Below are positions 37,915-50,914 of a stretch of DNA of 64,000 nucleotides, piece by piece. The stretch covers positions 1 through 64,000 of the forward strand of contig PDHQ01000018.1 of NCBI GenBank assembly GCA_003339415.1. The letters run 5' to 3'. Origin of the DNA: Ophiocordyceps camponoti-saundersi (nom. inval.). Its lineage: Eukaryota; Ascomycota; Sordariomycetes; Hypocreales; Ophiocordycipitaceae. How positions within the stretch are numbered: position 1 is the stretch's first letter; each line of letters starts with the position of its first letter. The notes under the pieces are model-generated. The model was not told the origin of the DNA and made no database searches. It saw only the letters and a list, made by a program, of their open reading frames with translations. The position numbers and the translations under genes were made by a program.

Positions 37915-38090
37915 CTAAAGCTTTAGTTATTTTAGTTTTTAGTCTTTAGTTAGTTAGTTACTTTATTTAGTAACTAACTAAAGTTATTAAAGTAACTAAC
38001 TAATAACTAACTAAAAAGTACGTATTTTAGTTATAACTAAACTTTAGTCAGTTATTAGTTAGTTATAACTAACTAATTTTAAACCCTATA
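37915..38090 (-). mobile_element. RIP-degraded hAT-like terminal segment (a)
   Basis: Ends with AACTAATTTTAAACCCTA, the RIP form of the terminal sequence CAGGGTTTAAAATTAGTTAG of the intact MITE at 50477. It is preceded by many copies of AGTTAGTTAG and GTTACTAAC, which are RIP forms of that MITE's AGTCACTA subterminal motifs. The other end is not located. Confidence 0.5.
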
Positions 38091-38625
38091 TATAATTATT
38101 ATATACTTATAATAAATTCTTAAAATACCTATTTTATTTTTATTAATATTTTTATAATAATTATAAAAAAATAAGTAAAATTATAAAGAAAGTAATTTTA
38201 AGCTATAATAAGATTTATCTATTTTTTAAAATTATTTTATATTATTATATAATTTATTAACGTTTTTTTCTTCTTAATATTTTTTAAAAATATATTTTAA
38301 AAAAGTATTATCTTTAACCTTTTATTAAAAAAGAAGTAAAATAGCTAAAAATATAAAAAAAAAACAATTTAGAAGCGCCTTTTACTAAGCTTTTTTAAAA
38401 AATAAAAAAAAAATAATTAACGCTAGTAACTATTTTTTTAGTCTTTAGTTAGTTACTAACTAACTAAAGACTAAAACTAATAAACTAAAATTAGTTACTA
38501 TAAAAACTTTAATTAGTTAGGATTAAATTTAGTCCTTAAAAATAAGAACTTTAGTTAGTTAGTCCTAACTAATTAAAAAAAGACTAAAAAGTTACTAACT
38601 AATTTTAAACCTTAGTTATAAGTAA
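38091..38625 (-). mobile_element. RIP-degraded hAT-like element (b)
   Basis: About 530 bp, similar along its whole length to 40640-41155 in the same orientation (shared CTTATAATAAATTCTTAAAA start, AATAATTAACGCTAGTAA, and AGTTACTAACTAATTTTAAA end). The terminus again resembles the hAT MITE terminus. No transposase reading. Confidence 0.55.
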
Positions 38626-40640
38626 ATAATTATTTTTTATATAATAAAAAGTATTTTTAAAACTAATAATTACTTTTAAATAAATTCTATAAAAAATATA
38701 TATAAAAAGCTTATAAAATATAAAATATAAGAATTATTTTTAAAGTTTTTTTTTTAAAATATTAATAAGAAAATAAAAAAGTAACTATTATACTAATAAG
38801 TTATTTATAAATAATTTTATTAAACTATCTTATATATTATTTCTAATCTAGCTTTTCGTTATCTTAAGGTTTTTTATTATAATAAGGCTTCTTAACTTTT
38901 TCCGCTAATTTTCTAGCTTTTTTATAAGCTTTTTTTTATACTTTTATAGTTTTTTTTTACTTTTTTTTTTCTTTTACTTATTTTCCTAAGAAAAGGAAAT
39001 AATTAAATAGTATATTATACTTTAATACGCGTAATTATTTTTTATAAATAATAAATAGTTAAAAATAATTAGTATTTTTTAATTAAAATTTAGAAAGCTT
39101 TTTAAGTAGCTTATATTAAGAAATAAAAGTAAGAGGAGGTATTTTAAGTAAAATAAACTCTCCTTAAGTAATAATTAAAGTTATAGAGTTTAAGTTAAAT
39201 ATTTTAAAAAATTAAAGGTACTAAGCTAAAAGTAGTTAGCGCTATTTAATTTTTTAAGAAAAAAGCTTCCTAAAAATACTTTTTTTATCTTTATTATATA
39301 AAAATTAAAAGTAGTAAAATAAATTAAAGTTTAAGTTATCTTATAAAACTCTTAAGTTATTAAAGAAAAAGGGAGACTTTAAAAATTTTTCTTAATATAG
39401 GGAAAATAAGTAAAAGTATTTAGTAATTAGCTTAAAAAAGCGCTTTACGCCGCGTATCTAATTATAAACTTACTTTTTATAAATATACCTTCCTTATATT
39501 CTTAAAATATTTTTTAGTAATAAAGTTTAAAAGTTTACTTAAAACCTTATATTACTTATAAAAAAGGGTAGATATAAAAAGCTTTTTTATATTAACTTAA
39601 AGAAAAAACTAGAAAAAAGTAATAAAAAGATAAGGAAAAAAATATAAGATTCTTTATAGCCTTAGCTATATTAAGTTTTTTCTTATAATTTTAGCTAATT
39701 TATATCTACTTTAAATAAATTCTTAAAGGAAATAAAAATATATTTTTACTATTTACTAAAATAGGTATATTACGCGCAGCGTAGCTACTATAAGGTAAAG
39801 TACTTTTTATAACTTAGGGAATTTAAAAAAAGGTATAGGGTAAGATAAAATATAATTAAAAAATAGAAAAAACTTTATTATAGCTTAAAAAACTTACTTA
39901 TATTTTTATTAAGGTTTATTTCTAAGTTAATATAATATTATTTAAATTTAAAAAGTAATTATATAAAGTAGCTACTTATTCCCTTAGTTTAATATATTTT
40001 ATAAAAAAGAAATAAAAAGAAATAAAAATAATAAAAAAAGGTAAAAAAGTTCGCTTTTTTTAAGCTATAAGCTATAATTTTTTTATAATTATAAGGCTAT
40101 TATTAGCTTTTATTTTAAATCTTTTATTTAAATAAAAAAAGTATTTTAAAGTTAATAATATAAATAAATATAAATTAATAGTTATAATTTTAAGTAAAAA
40201 ATCTTATAAGAAAGCTTAAAAATATATTACTTAAAAAGATTTAATTTATATTTTTAACCTTATTATTAAAGGAGTTATTTTTATAAAAAATAAAAACTTT
40301 ATCTATATCTTAGTTTACTATATTAAAAAATAACTTAGTAAGGAAAAAAAGGTAAAAATAGAAAATAATTTATAACTAAGGCTATAATAACCTTACTAAC
40401 TTAAAAAAAAGATATTATATAAAGAAAACCCTTTTCTTTTTTACTAATTTTTTAAATTATTTTTTTCTTTTTAATTAAGCTTTTAAAATAAATATTAGTA
40501 TTTTTAGTACTTTATATAAAGTAGTAAATAAAATAATTTATATCTTTTTAAATAATTTATTTAAAAATAAAAAAAAATTATAGCTTTATAAAATATATAA
40601 TTTTAAGTAAAATAAGCTTTAAAAGCTTTTAGAATAATAT
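38626..40640. other. Degraded sequence between two hAT-like copies
   Basis: About 2 kb of RIP-type sequence bracketed by the two hAT-like copies. The + strand gives fairly long lysine-rich readings at about 39.1-40.4 kb that could be a transposase relic, but I could not see the hAT dimerisation or DDE motifs, so I do not assign it. Confidence 0.3.
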
Positions 40641-41155
40641 TTATCTTTACTTATAATAAATTCTTAAAATAAATATATTTTTTTTATTAATATTTTTATA
40701 ATAATTATAAAAAAATAAGTAAAATTATAAAAAAAAACTTTTTAGCTATTATAATACTTATCTATTTCTTTAAATTATTTTTTACTATAATATAATTTAT
40801 TAAAGCTTTTTTTCTTATTAATATCTTTAAAAATTATTTTTAAAAAAAAATTATCTTTAACTTTTTACTATAAAGTAAGTAAAATAGCTAAAATTATAAA
40901 AAATTACTATTTAGAAGCGTTTTTAATAAAGGTTTTTTTAAGATTATTAAAAAAATAATTAACGCTAGTAATTAATTTTATTCTTTAGTTAGTTAGTAAC
41001 TAATTAAAAATTAAAAGTAATTAATTAAAATTAGTTACTATAAGAACTTTAGTTAGTTAGGACTTTTTTTAGTTCTTAAAAATAAGGACTTTAGTTAGTT
41101 AGTTTAGACTAACTAAAAAAAGACTAAAAAGTTACTAACTAATTTTAAACCTTAC
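40641..41155 (-). mobile_element. RIP-degraded hAT-like element (c)
   Basis: Second copy of the about 530-bp unit at 38091-38625. It ends in AACTAATTTTAAACCTTA, directly before the LTR-like repeat at 41161. Confidence 0.55.
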
Positions 41156-41160
41156 TTATT

Positions 41161-41768
41161 ATATAAAAGTCTTATACTTTTTAATATTTATAAAAAGCTA
41201 ACTTTATTAATATAGAATAACTTAAGAGGTTCTAAAATATATATAATATATATACTTAGGGTTATAATTTATATATAGCCCGCGCCTGTCCCGCGTATAG
41301 CGCTAACTAATTATATATACTTATATATACCTTACGCTTATTATATACGCGGACTTAACTAAGTACTCCTTATATAACTTAGCTATTTAAGCGTAGCTTA
41401 AATCCCTTATATACTTTATTACCTTAAGAAAAGAGTATTTCTAGCTATAATATATATATATATAAGGTATAAGTTAAAATACCCCTTATATAGAAAATTT
41501 TTTATCCTCCTCTTTTATTTTTCTTTTTAAGCTAGTTATATTATTTCCCCTTATTAAGTAAATAATTCTCTAAGCTTTATATTTTATTACTTTACTATTA
41601 TATTCTTATAATTTTTTATTATTATTATTATTATTTAAGCTTTTTTATAATTATTTATTTTTTTATTATTATTATTATTTTTTTAAGCTTTTTATATTTA
41701 TTAAGTTATTATATTACCGCTTTAATATATTATTTAATTAGCTATAGTTACTAGCTTATATAATAAGT
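41161..41768 (+). repeat. LTR-like repeat L, complete copy (+)
   Basis: About 608 bp beginning TATATAAAAGT and ending near TTATATAATA. A truncated direct copy is at 51838 and an inverted copy is at 52111-52641, continued at 63569-63598. Landmarks are the GCGCTAACTAATTATATATA block, the AACTTAGCTATTTAAGCG block, and an (ATT)n-rich 3' half. A start in TA and end in TA is what RIP would make of TG...CA, so it may be an LTR. No coding region has been tied to it. Confidence 0.6.
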
Positions 41769-41978
41769 AGCTACGTTATAAAAAAAGATTTTAATAATAA
41801 AAATATTATTATATTATAAAAAGTAAAATATTTATATATTTTTTATATTTAAAACTTTTATAATAATTATAATATTAATTATTAATATAATTATAAGATA
41901 GCTTATAAGGTATATAAGTAATAGTAAAAATAATACTTTTAAAAAAAGTATTTTTTTACTATAAATATATACTTATAA

Positions 41979-42188
41979 TATAAGAGATTAGTTTATAACT
42001 AATTATAGCTAAATAAGGGGGATTATAGCGGATATATTTAGGTTTTCCCGATAGCGCTTAGTTATCGCGCGGGGTATATAGCTAGCTTAGGAGGGGGGCT
42101 TCTCTCCCCTTTTTTTCCTCTCTTCGATAGCTTTAATTATAACTTTACCTTAGCTTACTTCTATAGTCGCCTTAGTAAGACTATTATA
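41979..42188 (+). repeat. 5' LTR of TRIM-like copy 1
   Basis: 210 bp, differing from its partner at 43544-43753 mainly by transitions. Begins TATAAGAGATTAG. Confidence 0.8.
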
Positions 42189-43543
42189 TTTATTAAAGCT
42201 CCTCTTACCGCTAACTAAACGTAAGAGTAAGATCTTAATATAAAACGCTATTAAATTCTACCTATATTAAAGCCGCTTTTAGCTTATCTTAGCCTTAACT
42301 TTTAGCTAGCTACTATATATATTAAATTTGCGATTAATAGAGCTATAATTAGGGAGCTTAAGTTTTAATTTTACTATATCTTTTCTTATCTTAGTACCTT
42401 TTAGTAAATATTCCTTCTATATATTATTATAGCTATAAATTTTTCTTATTAGCTTAAAGCTTTTTTAGTATATATTTCTAAGCTTTTTAAAAAGAGTTAT
42501 AAGGAGCGCTAAGTAGGTTTTTCCTTAATTAAGATATATTAGGAGCTATTAGAGCCCCTTAAAGATTATATTATAAGGTAAGAATATACTCTTTTCGAGG
42601 CTAGACTATTATATTAGTCTAATTACGCTAAGATTATTCTACTTTTATCTAAGCTATATAAGGAGCTATAAAAGCGCTTAGATTATAAGAACTAGCTTAT
42701 AATATATATAGCCTTCGCTAGTTTTCTCTAAAGCTTTAATAAAGTATTTAATTTTAGGAATATTCTTAATATATTAGTTAATTTACTGCCCCCCCCTTTT
42801 ATTAACCCGATAAATATTACGTTTATATAATCTTATTTTAGTATTACTAAGCGCTAGCGTTATTATTAATATAATTAAATTAGTTATTTTAAGTATAATT
42901 ACCTAAAGCTTTATAAGTAAATAAGGATATTAAAGTTAGGGCTTTTTATAAGTAAAGTAAGGAAGTTAAAAGTATATCTAAAATATTTTAATTAAGGGGA
43001 TAATAAATAAGGAGGGATAAGTATATATTAAATATTATAGCTTAGGTAATTTCCGGCTTTATTATATTACCTTATATAAGGATAGTCCGCGCGTAGCTTA
43101 AGCGCGTAAATTTATTAGTAAGTATATACCGTAGCTATATTACGCCTTAGCTTATAAACTAGCGCTAGCGGTATATAATAATAAGTATATAGCTAGCTTT
43201 ACTATTTACTACGATTAAGTTATTCTTTAAGCTTTTTATAATTAGTATAGTATTACTTAATTTTATATACTAGCTATATAAGTAAGTTTTACTACTAATA
43301 TATAAGTTTATTAATTCTTATTTTAAGCGGTATTATAATTCTAAGCTTATTAGAATTTTCCTTATAAAGATTAAGGTTTAATTTTTTAAGCTATAAGGGA
43401 GCCTTTCCGCCCTCTTATCCTTATCTTTACGGAGGCTATTAAGCTATTAGCTAAGGTTTATATAGAGCGTTCTACTAGCATAGTAATACGTAACTCTTCT
43501 ATCTTACGCTCCTACTTCCTTAGCTAGCTTAAGGAGGGGGCTA

Positions 43544-43753
43544 TATAAGGGATTAGTTTATAACTAATTATAGCTAGATAAGGGGGATTATAGCGGATAT
43601 ATTTAGGTTTTCCTAATAGCGCTTAGTTATCGCGCGGGGTATATAGCTAGCTTAGGAGGGGGGCTTCTCTTCCCTTTTTTTCCTCTTTTCGATAGCTTTA
43701 ATTATAACTTTACCTTAGCTTACTTCTATAATCGCCTTAGTAAAACTATTATA
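43544..43753 (+). repeat. 3' LTR of TRIM-like copy 1
   Basis: 210 bp, begins TATAAGGGATTAG, and is followed by the TATAA target duplication. Confidence 0.8.
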
Positions 43754-43758
43754 TATAA

Positions 43759-46700
43759 TAAGCTATCTGTAACTTATAAATAATAGTTAGGGAAAAATAA
43801 GCTATTATCTTACTTGCTCGCTTTTACGCTAAAAAAATACTTAGCTAGCACGCTTAGCTTATACTAAAGTTTTTTACTTATATTAATTACTTATAAGCTA
43901 TATTAGCCGCTACTTATATTATACCGCGCTTAGTAACTAACTTTTACGCCCCCTTTATACTTAAATAATAATAATCTTTTACGCTTATCCCCGCTACTAA
44001 TAATATAATTACTATACTTACTTTATATACTTTAATTTATAGTATATTTTTAATAATAATATAATATTAATAATAATAATAATAATAATAAGGCGCCCTC
44101 GCTACTAGCTTTAATTTTTCCGCTTTATAATATAAAATATCTTTTTAATAATAAAAAGAATAATAATAATAAATTTTTAAGTAATAGTAAAATAAGTAAG
44201 CTACCTAAATTATAAACTACTAAGCAGATATTAATATATAAAAGTAGGAAAATAAAAAAAAATAATATTTTTTATTAAATAGTTACGGTATTAACTAATT
44301 TATATAATATACTAAGCTTACTTACTATTATATTATATATTACCCTTACTAACTTATATATATTATCTAGCTTTTAATTACTTAGCGCTTACGCGTAGCA
44401 CTTATCCTCCCCCTCCGTTATATATTAGTAAAGCGGGTTTACGCTAGCGCTTACGCGCGGCGCGCATAGCTTAAGAGTAAGATAAATAAAACTCCCGCTA
44501 TCGGTATTATATTAAATATTCCCCTAGCTTTATAGCACGCCCTCCCTTACTTAAGAATATATTTATTATAAGTTAATATTAGCGCTAAGCTATAGCTAAT
44601 AATATAATAATCTCCTAAGTTATTTAATTATAGTAAAGGATTATAAAAAGAAGATAAAGAAAGTAAATATTAACTTAAAGCTAATATAAAAAGGGAGAAA
44701 GAGTAAGTAAATAAAGAATAAAGGGGAATAAGGGGTAAGGGGGTAATATTATATTTATAAAATAAAAAGGGAAAATTACTTAAAGGGGATAATTAGCTAT
44801 AAAGGGCGCTTAAATAAGTATATAATTAAGTTTACTTTAAGCTATTATAAAAGTATATATTTTTTTTATATAAACTTAAAGTAGTTTAATATTATATAGC
44901 GTTTAAAGCTATTAAGTAGCTTCTAAATTAAAATAATATAACTTTTTTATTTTATAAGAATAAGTTAATAAGGCGTCCTACCTTATAAGCGTTAATTTTT
45001 AATATTCTTTATAGTAAGGATTTCCTTAATTTTATATTTATTAAAGGATAAGTTATTATAAAAAAAATAAAGAAGGGGATTTAGCTAAAAGTTAGTAAAT
45101 AACTAAAATAATAAAAAGTTACTAATAGTATACTTAATAAAGTTAATATAAAAAATAAAGTAAATATTAAGTAATATATTAAAAGTAATAGTAAGCGGTA
45201 TTAATATAGCTATTACCTTATACTTATTTTTAAGGTAATTAAGCTTTTAAAATAAATAGTTAAACTATATATAAGTAAAGTTAAGCTATATAAAATTGCT
45301 AATTTAAAACTATTCTATAAGTTAGTAAAACTTATTTAAAAAGTCTTATTATTACTATTAAGCTTAGGCGATAAAAGCTTATATTAGTTTAATACTATTA
45401 TAAAAGAAATAAGTAAATACTATAACTTAGCTTTTCGGGGAAAAAATAAAAGCGGCCGCCTCTACTAGCTAGTTAAAAAAAATAATATCGAAGCTATAAA
45501 ATAAATAGTTAGAATTAATACCTATTAGGCTATTATAGATAAGTCCTAATTATTTAAAATAAGCTAGTAAGTAAGTAAATAGCGCGGCTAATTAAATTAT
45601 AAGAAAAAGATTATATAATAAAGAATAGCTTATATTTCTTAATTTATACGCTTTATACTCTTATTAGTTTAAAAGTAATACGCTATAAAAAATAGCTTAT
45701 TAACTTTAGTAAAATAATAAAAAGTAAACTAAAAGTAGCTTATTTAATTAAAACTATAATTAAAAATTAACTTATAAAGGAAATTATAAAACTATTACTA
45801 ATATTAAATAAAGCGCTTAGTATATTACTTAATATTTATAAATATTATAACTTTAAGCTAAATATATTTTAATAAGTAATTTATAATAATTATTAAAAAA
45901 TAAAGCTAGGATTTTAAAATAGTAAGTAGCTTAGTTATAAAGTTTATAAAAAGGGTTATTTAAAACTATTTAAAAAGAGGTAGTAGCTAAAATAACTTTT
46001 AATAGCGCTAATAATTAAGGTAATTTTTATAATAATAATAATTATAAATAAAATATATTATATTTATAAATATATTATTTTAGTAAAACTTATATTAAAA
46101 AAATATAAAAATAATATTCTTATTAAAATATTTTATTATAAGGAAATTATAAGTTTATTAGATAAGTATAATAATTAAAAGTTCTTATTTAAAAACTTAA
46201 AAATAGCTTTAAAATTATAGCTATCTATAAGTAAAAATAAAATAGTTTATAACTTATTTATAAGTACCTGCTTTTAGCGGAAGTTTCTAAGCGCTTAATT
46301 AAATTACTTAGTAGCGTATATAATAAAAGGAATTAATATAAAAAGCTTTTAACTAAAGGTCCTATAAAATCTTATTATAAAAAAAAGCTAGGGCGTTTTA
46401 AATAAAAAGTATAGCTATAAGAAACTAAGATAGGGCTAGGCTAAATTAAACTAGCTATAACTTAAAAAAGTAAATAAATATAAGCTATATAATCTAACTA
46501 AAATGCTTCTTTATTTTAAAATAATCTTATTTTTGCTAAGAGAGTATATTAAGCTACGACGCTTATATACTAAGATAATATTAAAAGCGGAAATTAAAAA
46601 AGGTAAGCGTTTTAGCCTAACGCGCTTAATATTTTATTATAGCTTTAAGCGTAATAAAATACTTTAAAGCTTTATAATTTATAAAAATAAAAAATAATTA

Positions 46701-48284
46701 TATAACTTTATATAACTTAGTAAATTATATTTTAAGGTAAGAAATAATAATAAAAAGCTTTTTATTATAAATTATATAATTTTATTTTATAAGTAAAAGT
46801 TTCTTAGAATAATATATAATAAGCTAAAAAATATAGTTTAAGCTAAACTAGAAAAGGTACTTGCTAATAGCTTTATTAAAATAGTTAGCTTTAATAATAA
46901 TATTATAATTTAAATTTTACTAAGTAAAGATAAAAGTAAAGATAAACGCGGACTTAAGTATATTAAAAGTAAGCTAATATTTATTAATTTAATAAAAAAG
47001 CGCGCTACGTTTTATAAGCTTAACTAAAGGGGCTATAAAGTTTAAAAAATAAAATATAAAATTATAATAAAAGTTAGTAAACTTAAGAAAGTTACGTATA
47101 TTTTAAATATAAGTTAGCGCTTTTTATTTTAAAATTATAAAAACTTTAATAAGGTCTAGCTATACTTTTTTACTAATATAGATAATAAACCTTAAGTACT
47201 TAACCTTATAAATAATAAAGTTATATTTATTAAGATTAAGGAAAAGCTTAGCTTAATAAAAATATAAGAGTATAATATATACTTTATATTAATAATTAAA
47301 ATAGGAACTTACTAAATAAATAAAGATATTATTTAAATATATTATAATAAAATTTTTTAAAAAGTAATTAAAAGTAATATTAATATAACGCTAAAATATA
47401 ATAAGCGCTCTTATAAAGCTAAAAAGGTAAATAAAGTATTTAAATAAACTAAACTAAATATAGAAAATTATAAAGTATTTTTTACCTTTTATAATATAAA
47501 GCTTATAAAAGGTAATATAAATATTAAGTTTTATAAACTAGTAAATATTTAAAAAGCTATAAAGCGTCTTTTTAATAAGTAAAAAGAGATAATAATCTTA
47601 CTTTATTACTTTATTTAAAGCGTAATAATTAATATAAAAGCGCTACCTACTTCCTAGCTTTTTTATAAATAAAATAGGGGCGGCCGCGAATAATAAGCTA
47701 GCGCGGATTTATCTTTTATTTATTAAGTTAATAATTTATTTCTAAACTTTAAGAAGATACTTATAAGGTATATTATAAAGTAAGCTTTAAAATAAAAAAG
47801 GTAAGGAATTATTAAGTTCCTAGCGGAGTTAGATATAGTAATTTTAATTACTATAATAAGGAGGCAGGACGCTAGCTTTCTCTTTATTAAATAAGTTAGT
47901 AAAATTTAATATTTTAGAAAATAAAAAAGGGCTTATAATTAAGGTAAAGGTTATAATATATAAAATATAAAAAATATCTTATAAGCTAATAGCGAGGAAT
48001 TAGTAATTAGTACGCTACTAAGATTTATAATAAATAAAGGCTGCGAAGATAAAGCTAAGGATAGTTATAATAAAGTAAGTAACTTATTAAAATTTAAAGT
48101 ATAAAATAACTAATTTATTAGTAAAGTAAATTATAATTTCCCGCTTATTAGGATATTATAAAGTATTATTATATATTATCTAAAATAAGCTAAAAATTAA
48201 ATTTTAAGTAAAGCTTAAAATTATATATATTATTATAAGTAATTACTAGCTATTAATATTAGCTATAAAGTAAATAAAATAATA
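43759..48284. other. Unassigned RIP-degraded region between the two TRIM-like copies
   Basis: About 4.5 kb of degraded sequence, probably the body of the element bounded by repeat L. The start keeps a few TG sites (CTGTAAC at 43766, TTGCTCGC at 43814). Near 47821-48290 the + strand has a readable frame, LAELDIVILITIIRRQDASF followed by FIK and, later, ANSEELVISTLLRF and NKGCEDKAKDSYNKVSNLLK, with RIP-type stops. I do not recognise this protein. An (AAT)n tract lies near 44050-44090. Confidence 0.4.
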
Positions 48285-48289
48285 AATAA

Positions 48290-48499
48290 TATAAAGGTCT
48301 TACTAAGGCGACTATAAAAGTAAGCTAAAGTAGAGTTATAATTAAAGCTATTAAAAAAAGAAAGGAGAGGGGAGAGAAGCCCCCCTCCTAAGCTAGCTAT
48401 ATACCCCGCGCGATAACTAAGCGCTATCGGGAAAACCTAAATATATCCGCTATAATCCCCCTTATCTAGCTACAATTAGTTATAGACTAATCTTTTATA
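48290..48499 (-). repeat. 3' LTR (in element orientation) of TRIM-like copy 2
   Basis: 210 bp, reverse complement ending ...CCTTTATA, abutting the AATAA duplication on its left. Confidence 0.8.
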
Positions 48500-49853
48500 T
48501 AGCCCCCTCCTTAAGCTAGCCGAGGAGGTAAAAGCGTAGGACGGAAAAGTTATATACTATTACGCTAATAAGATACTTTATATAGTCCTTAGCTAATAGC
48601 CTAATAGCCTCCGTAAAGATAAGGATAAGAGGGCGGAAGGGCTCCCTTATAGCTTAAAAAATTAAACCCTAATCCCTATAAAGAAGATTCTAATAAGCTT
48701 AAAATTATAGCACCGCTTAAAGTAAGAATTAATAAACTTATATATTAGTAATAAACTTACTTATATAGTTAGCGTATAAGATTAAGTAATATTATACTAG
48801 TTATAGGAAGCTTAGAAAATAACCTAATTACGGTAAATAATAAAGCTAGCTATATACTTATTATTATATATTACTAGCGCTAGTTTATAAGCTAGGGCGT
48901 AATATAATTATAATATATACTTATTAATAAATTTATACGCTTAAGCTACGCGCGGACTATTTTTATATAAAATAATATAACGAAGCTAGAAATTACCTAA
49001 GCTATAATATTTAGCGTATACTTATCCCTCCTTACTTATTATCCCCTTAATTAAAATATTCTAAATTTACCTTTAATTTCCCCGCTCCGCTTATAAAAAG
49101 CCCTAACTTTAAAATCCCTATTTACTTATAAAGCTTTAGATAGTTACGCTTAAAATAACTAACCTAATTATACTAATAGTAACGCTAGCGCTTAGTAATA
49201 CTAAAATAAGATTATATAAATATAATATCTATTAAGTTAGTAGAAAAAGGGGGCGGCAAATTAACTAGCGCGTTAAGAATATTCCTAGAATTAAATATTT
49301 TATTAAAGCCTTAGAGAAAGCTAGCGAAGGCTACGTATATTATAAGCTAGTTCTTATAATCTAAGCGCTCTTATAGCTTCTTATATAATTTAGATAAAAG
49401 TAGAATAATCTTAGTATAGTTAAACTAATATAATAGTCTAGCTTTAAAAAAGGTATATTCCTACTTTATAATATATTCTCCGAGGGGCTTTAATAGCCCT
49501 TAATATATCTTAATTAAGGAAAGACCTGCTTAGCGCTCTTTATAACTTTCCCTAAAAAGCTCGGAGATATACGCTAAAAAGGCTTTAAGCTAGTAAGAAA
49601 AATCTATAGCTATAATAATATATAGAAAAAATATTTACTAGAAAATACTAAGATAAGAAAAGATATAGTAAAACTAAAACTTAAGCTTCCTAATTATAGC
49701 TTATTTAATTATAAATTTAATATATATAGCGGCTAGCTAAGAGTTTAAGCTAAAATAAGCTAAAAGCGGCTTTAATATAAGTAAAATTTAATAGTATTTT
49801 ATACTAAGATCTTACTCTTACGTTTAGTTAGCGGTAAGAGGAGCTTTAATTAA

Positions 49854-50063
49854 TATAAAGGTTTTACTAAGGCGATTATAGAAATAAGCTAAAATAGAGT
49901 TATAATTAAAGCTATCGAAGAGAGGAAGGAGAGGGGAGAGAAGCCCCTCTCCTAAGCTAGCTATATACTTTACGTAATAATTAAGCGCTATTAGGAAAAC
50001 TTAAATATATCCGCTATAATCCCCCCTATTTAGCTATAATTAGTTATAAACTAATCCCTTATA
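49854..50063 (-). repeat. 5' LTR (in element orientation) of TRIM-like copy 2
   Basis: 210 bp, reverse complement starting TATAAGGGATTAG, abutting AATAA on its right. Confidence 0.8.
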
Positions 50064-50068
50064 AATAA

Positions 50069-50468
50069 ATAAGTATAGCTTAAAGTATATACGCTATTAG
50101 TAATATATTTATATAATAATATAAATTACTTATAAGTAAAAAAAGGGAATTTACTTAAGCTAGTAATATTATATAAAAAATTTACTTATAATAGTATAAT
50201 AATTATAGCTACTATTCGCTTATATAATAATAAAAAAAGTAAAATTTATAAATTTAAAAAAAAAAAAGGAAAATAAGTTTATATTTTAACTAATATCTAT
50301 AAAATAGTTATTTAATATTTTATAAGTAATATTATTATAAAAGTCCTTTTTTTATAAGAGACTTAATATAAGAGGGATTTATTTCCTTAATTTAAAGCAA
50401 GGTTCTCCTCCTTTTTTATATTATTTACGAAATAAACTAAAAAGGCTAATAAAAAAAGATTAAGCTTA
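50069..50468. other. RIP-degraded sequence between TRIM-like copy 2 and the MITE
   Basis: AT-rich, no gene or repeat recognised. Confidence 0.4.
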
Positions 50469-50476
50469 TACTTATA

Positions 50477-50914
50477 CAGGGTTTAAAATTAGTTAGTCAC
50501 TACTTTTTTTTAGTCGCAAAAAAGTCACTACTATTTTTAAAGTTAAAAATCTATAGTAAGAGTAAGTAAGTAGTATAAATAACTGTAAAATAGAGTAAAT
50601 TCTTCGCTAAATAGCTATAAGCTTTTTTTCTTTTAATTATTTTTTCTTCATTAGTAAGGAATTTTTTAAGAAAAAAAGTCACTATTCTTTAGTAACTTTA
50701 GTCACTAAATGACTAATCGCTATTTATAGCCTATATAACTATAATTACTAATATAAAAAAATACGTACTTATAGAGTGTCTTTTCTAATATTTTATAGAT
50801 ATTTTGTCTTAATTTATAACCTAGGCCCTAATTTATAATTAAATAAAGAACTTTATTAAAAATAACTAAAAGTGAATTTCTGTGACTTTTTTCACTGACT
50901 TTTTTTAAACCCTG
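50477..50914. mobile_element. hAT-type MITE, intact and not RIP-mutated
   Basis: A 438-bp element with 12-bp perfect terminal inverted repeats, CAGGGTTTAAAA, and a perfect 8-bp target duplication TACTTATA on each side (50469-50476 and 50915-50922). Eight-bp duplications with short CA-G termini are the mark of the hAT superfamily. Subterminal AGTCACT / AGTGACT motifs recur near both ends and in the middle, as expected for transposase binding sites. It has no ORF, so it is non-autonomous. CA and TG are common inside it, while its target duplication is RIP-type sequence, so it inserted after the surroundings were mutated. Degraded relatives lie at 37.9-41.2 kb. Confidence 0.92.

Larger units (their letters stand above)
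41979..43753 (+). mobile_element. Non-autonomous LTR element (TRIM-like), copy 1
   Basis: A 1,775-bp element with two direct 210-bp terminal repeats (41979-42188 and 43544-43753), which start TATAAG and end CTATTATA. That matches TG...CA termini after RIP. A 5-bp duplication TATAA flanks it (41974-41978 and 43754-43758). The interior, about 1.36 kb, has no polymerase or integrase reading, so the element probably depended on proteins from another LTR retrotransposon. It is RIP-mutated but keeps GC-rich blocks (CGCGCGGGG, AGGAGGGGGGC in the LTR). A second copy lies at 48290-50063 in opposite orientation. Confidence 0.85.
48290..50063 (-). mobile_element. Non-autonomous LTR element (TRIM-like), copy 2
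   Basis: A 1,774-bp inverted copy of the element at 41979-43753. Terminal repeats of 210 bp lie at 48290-48499 and 49854-50063. The flanking 5-bp duplication is AATAA (48285-48289 and 50064-50068), different from that of copy 1, so the two copies are independent insertions and not one inverted duplication. The LTR at 48290-48499 keeps a CA (CTACAATTAG, near 48472), which is uncommon in this window. Confidence 0.85.

Noticed and set aside
38626..40640. hAT transposase pseudogene
   Set aside because: The position between two hAT-like copies is suggestive, but I could not see any hAT catalytic or dimerisation motif in the lysine-rich readings.
41979..50063. One large inverted duplication containing both TRIM-like copies
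   Set aside because: Each copy has its own, different 5-bp flanking duplication, and the sequence outside the two copies is not mirrored.
50477..50914. Tc1/mariner MITE with a TA duplication
   Set aside because: A TA does flank the termini, but the direct repeat extends to a perfect 8 bp (TACTTATA), which fits hAT and not Tc1/mariner.
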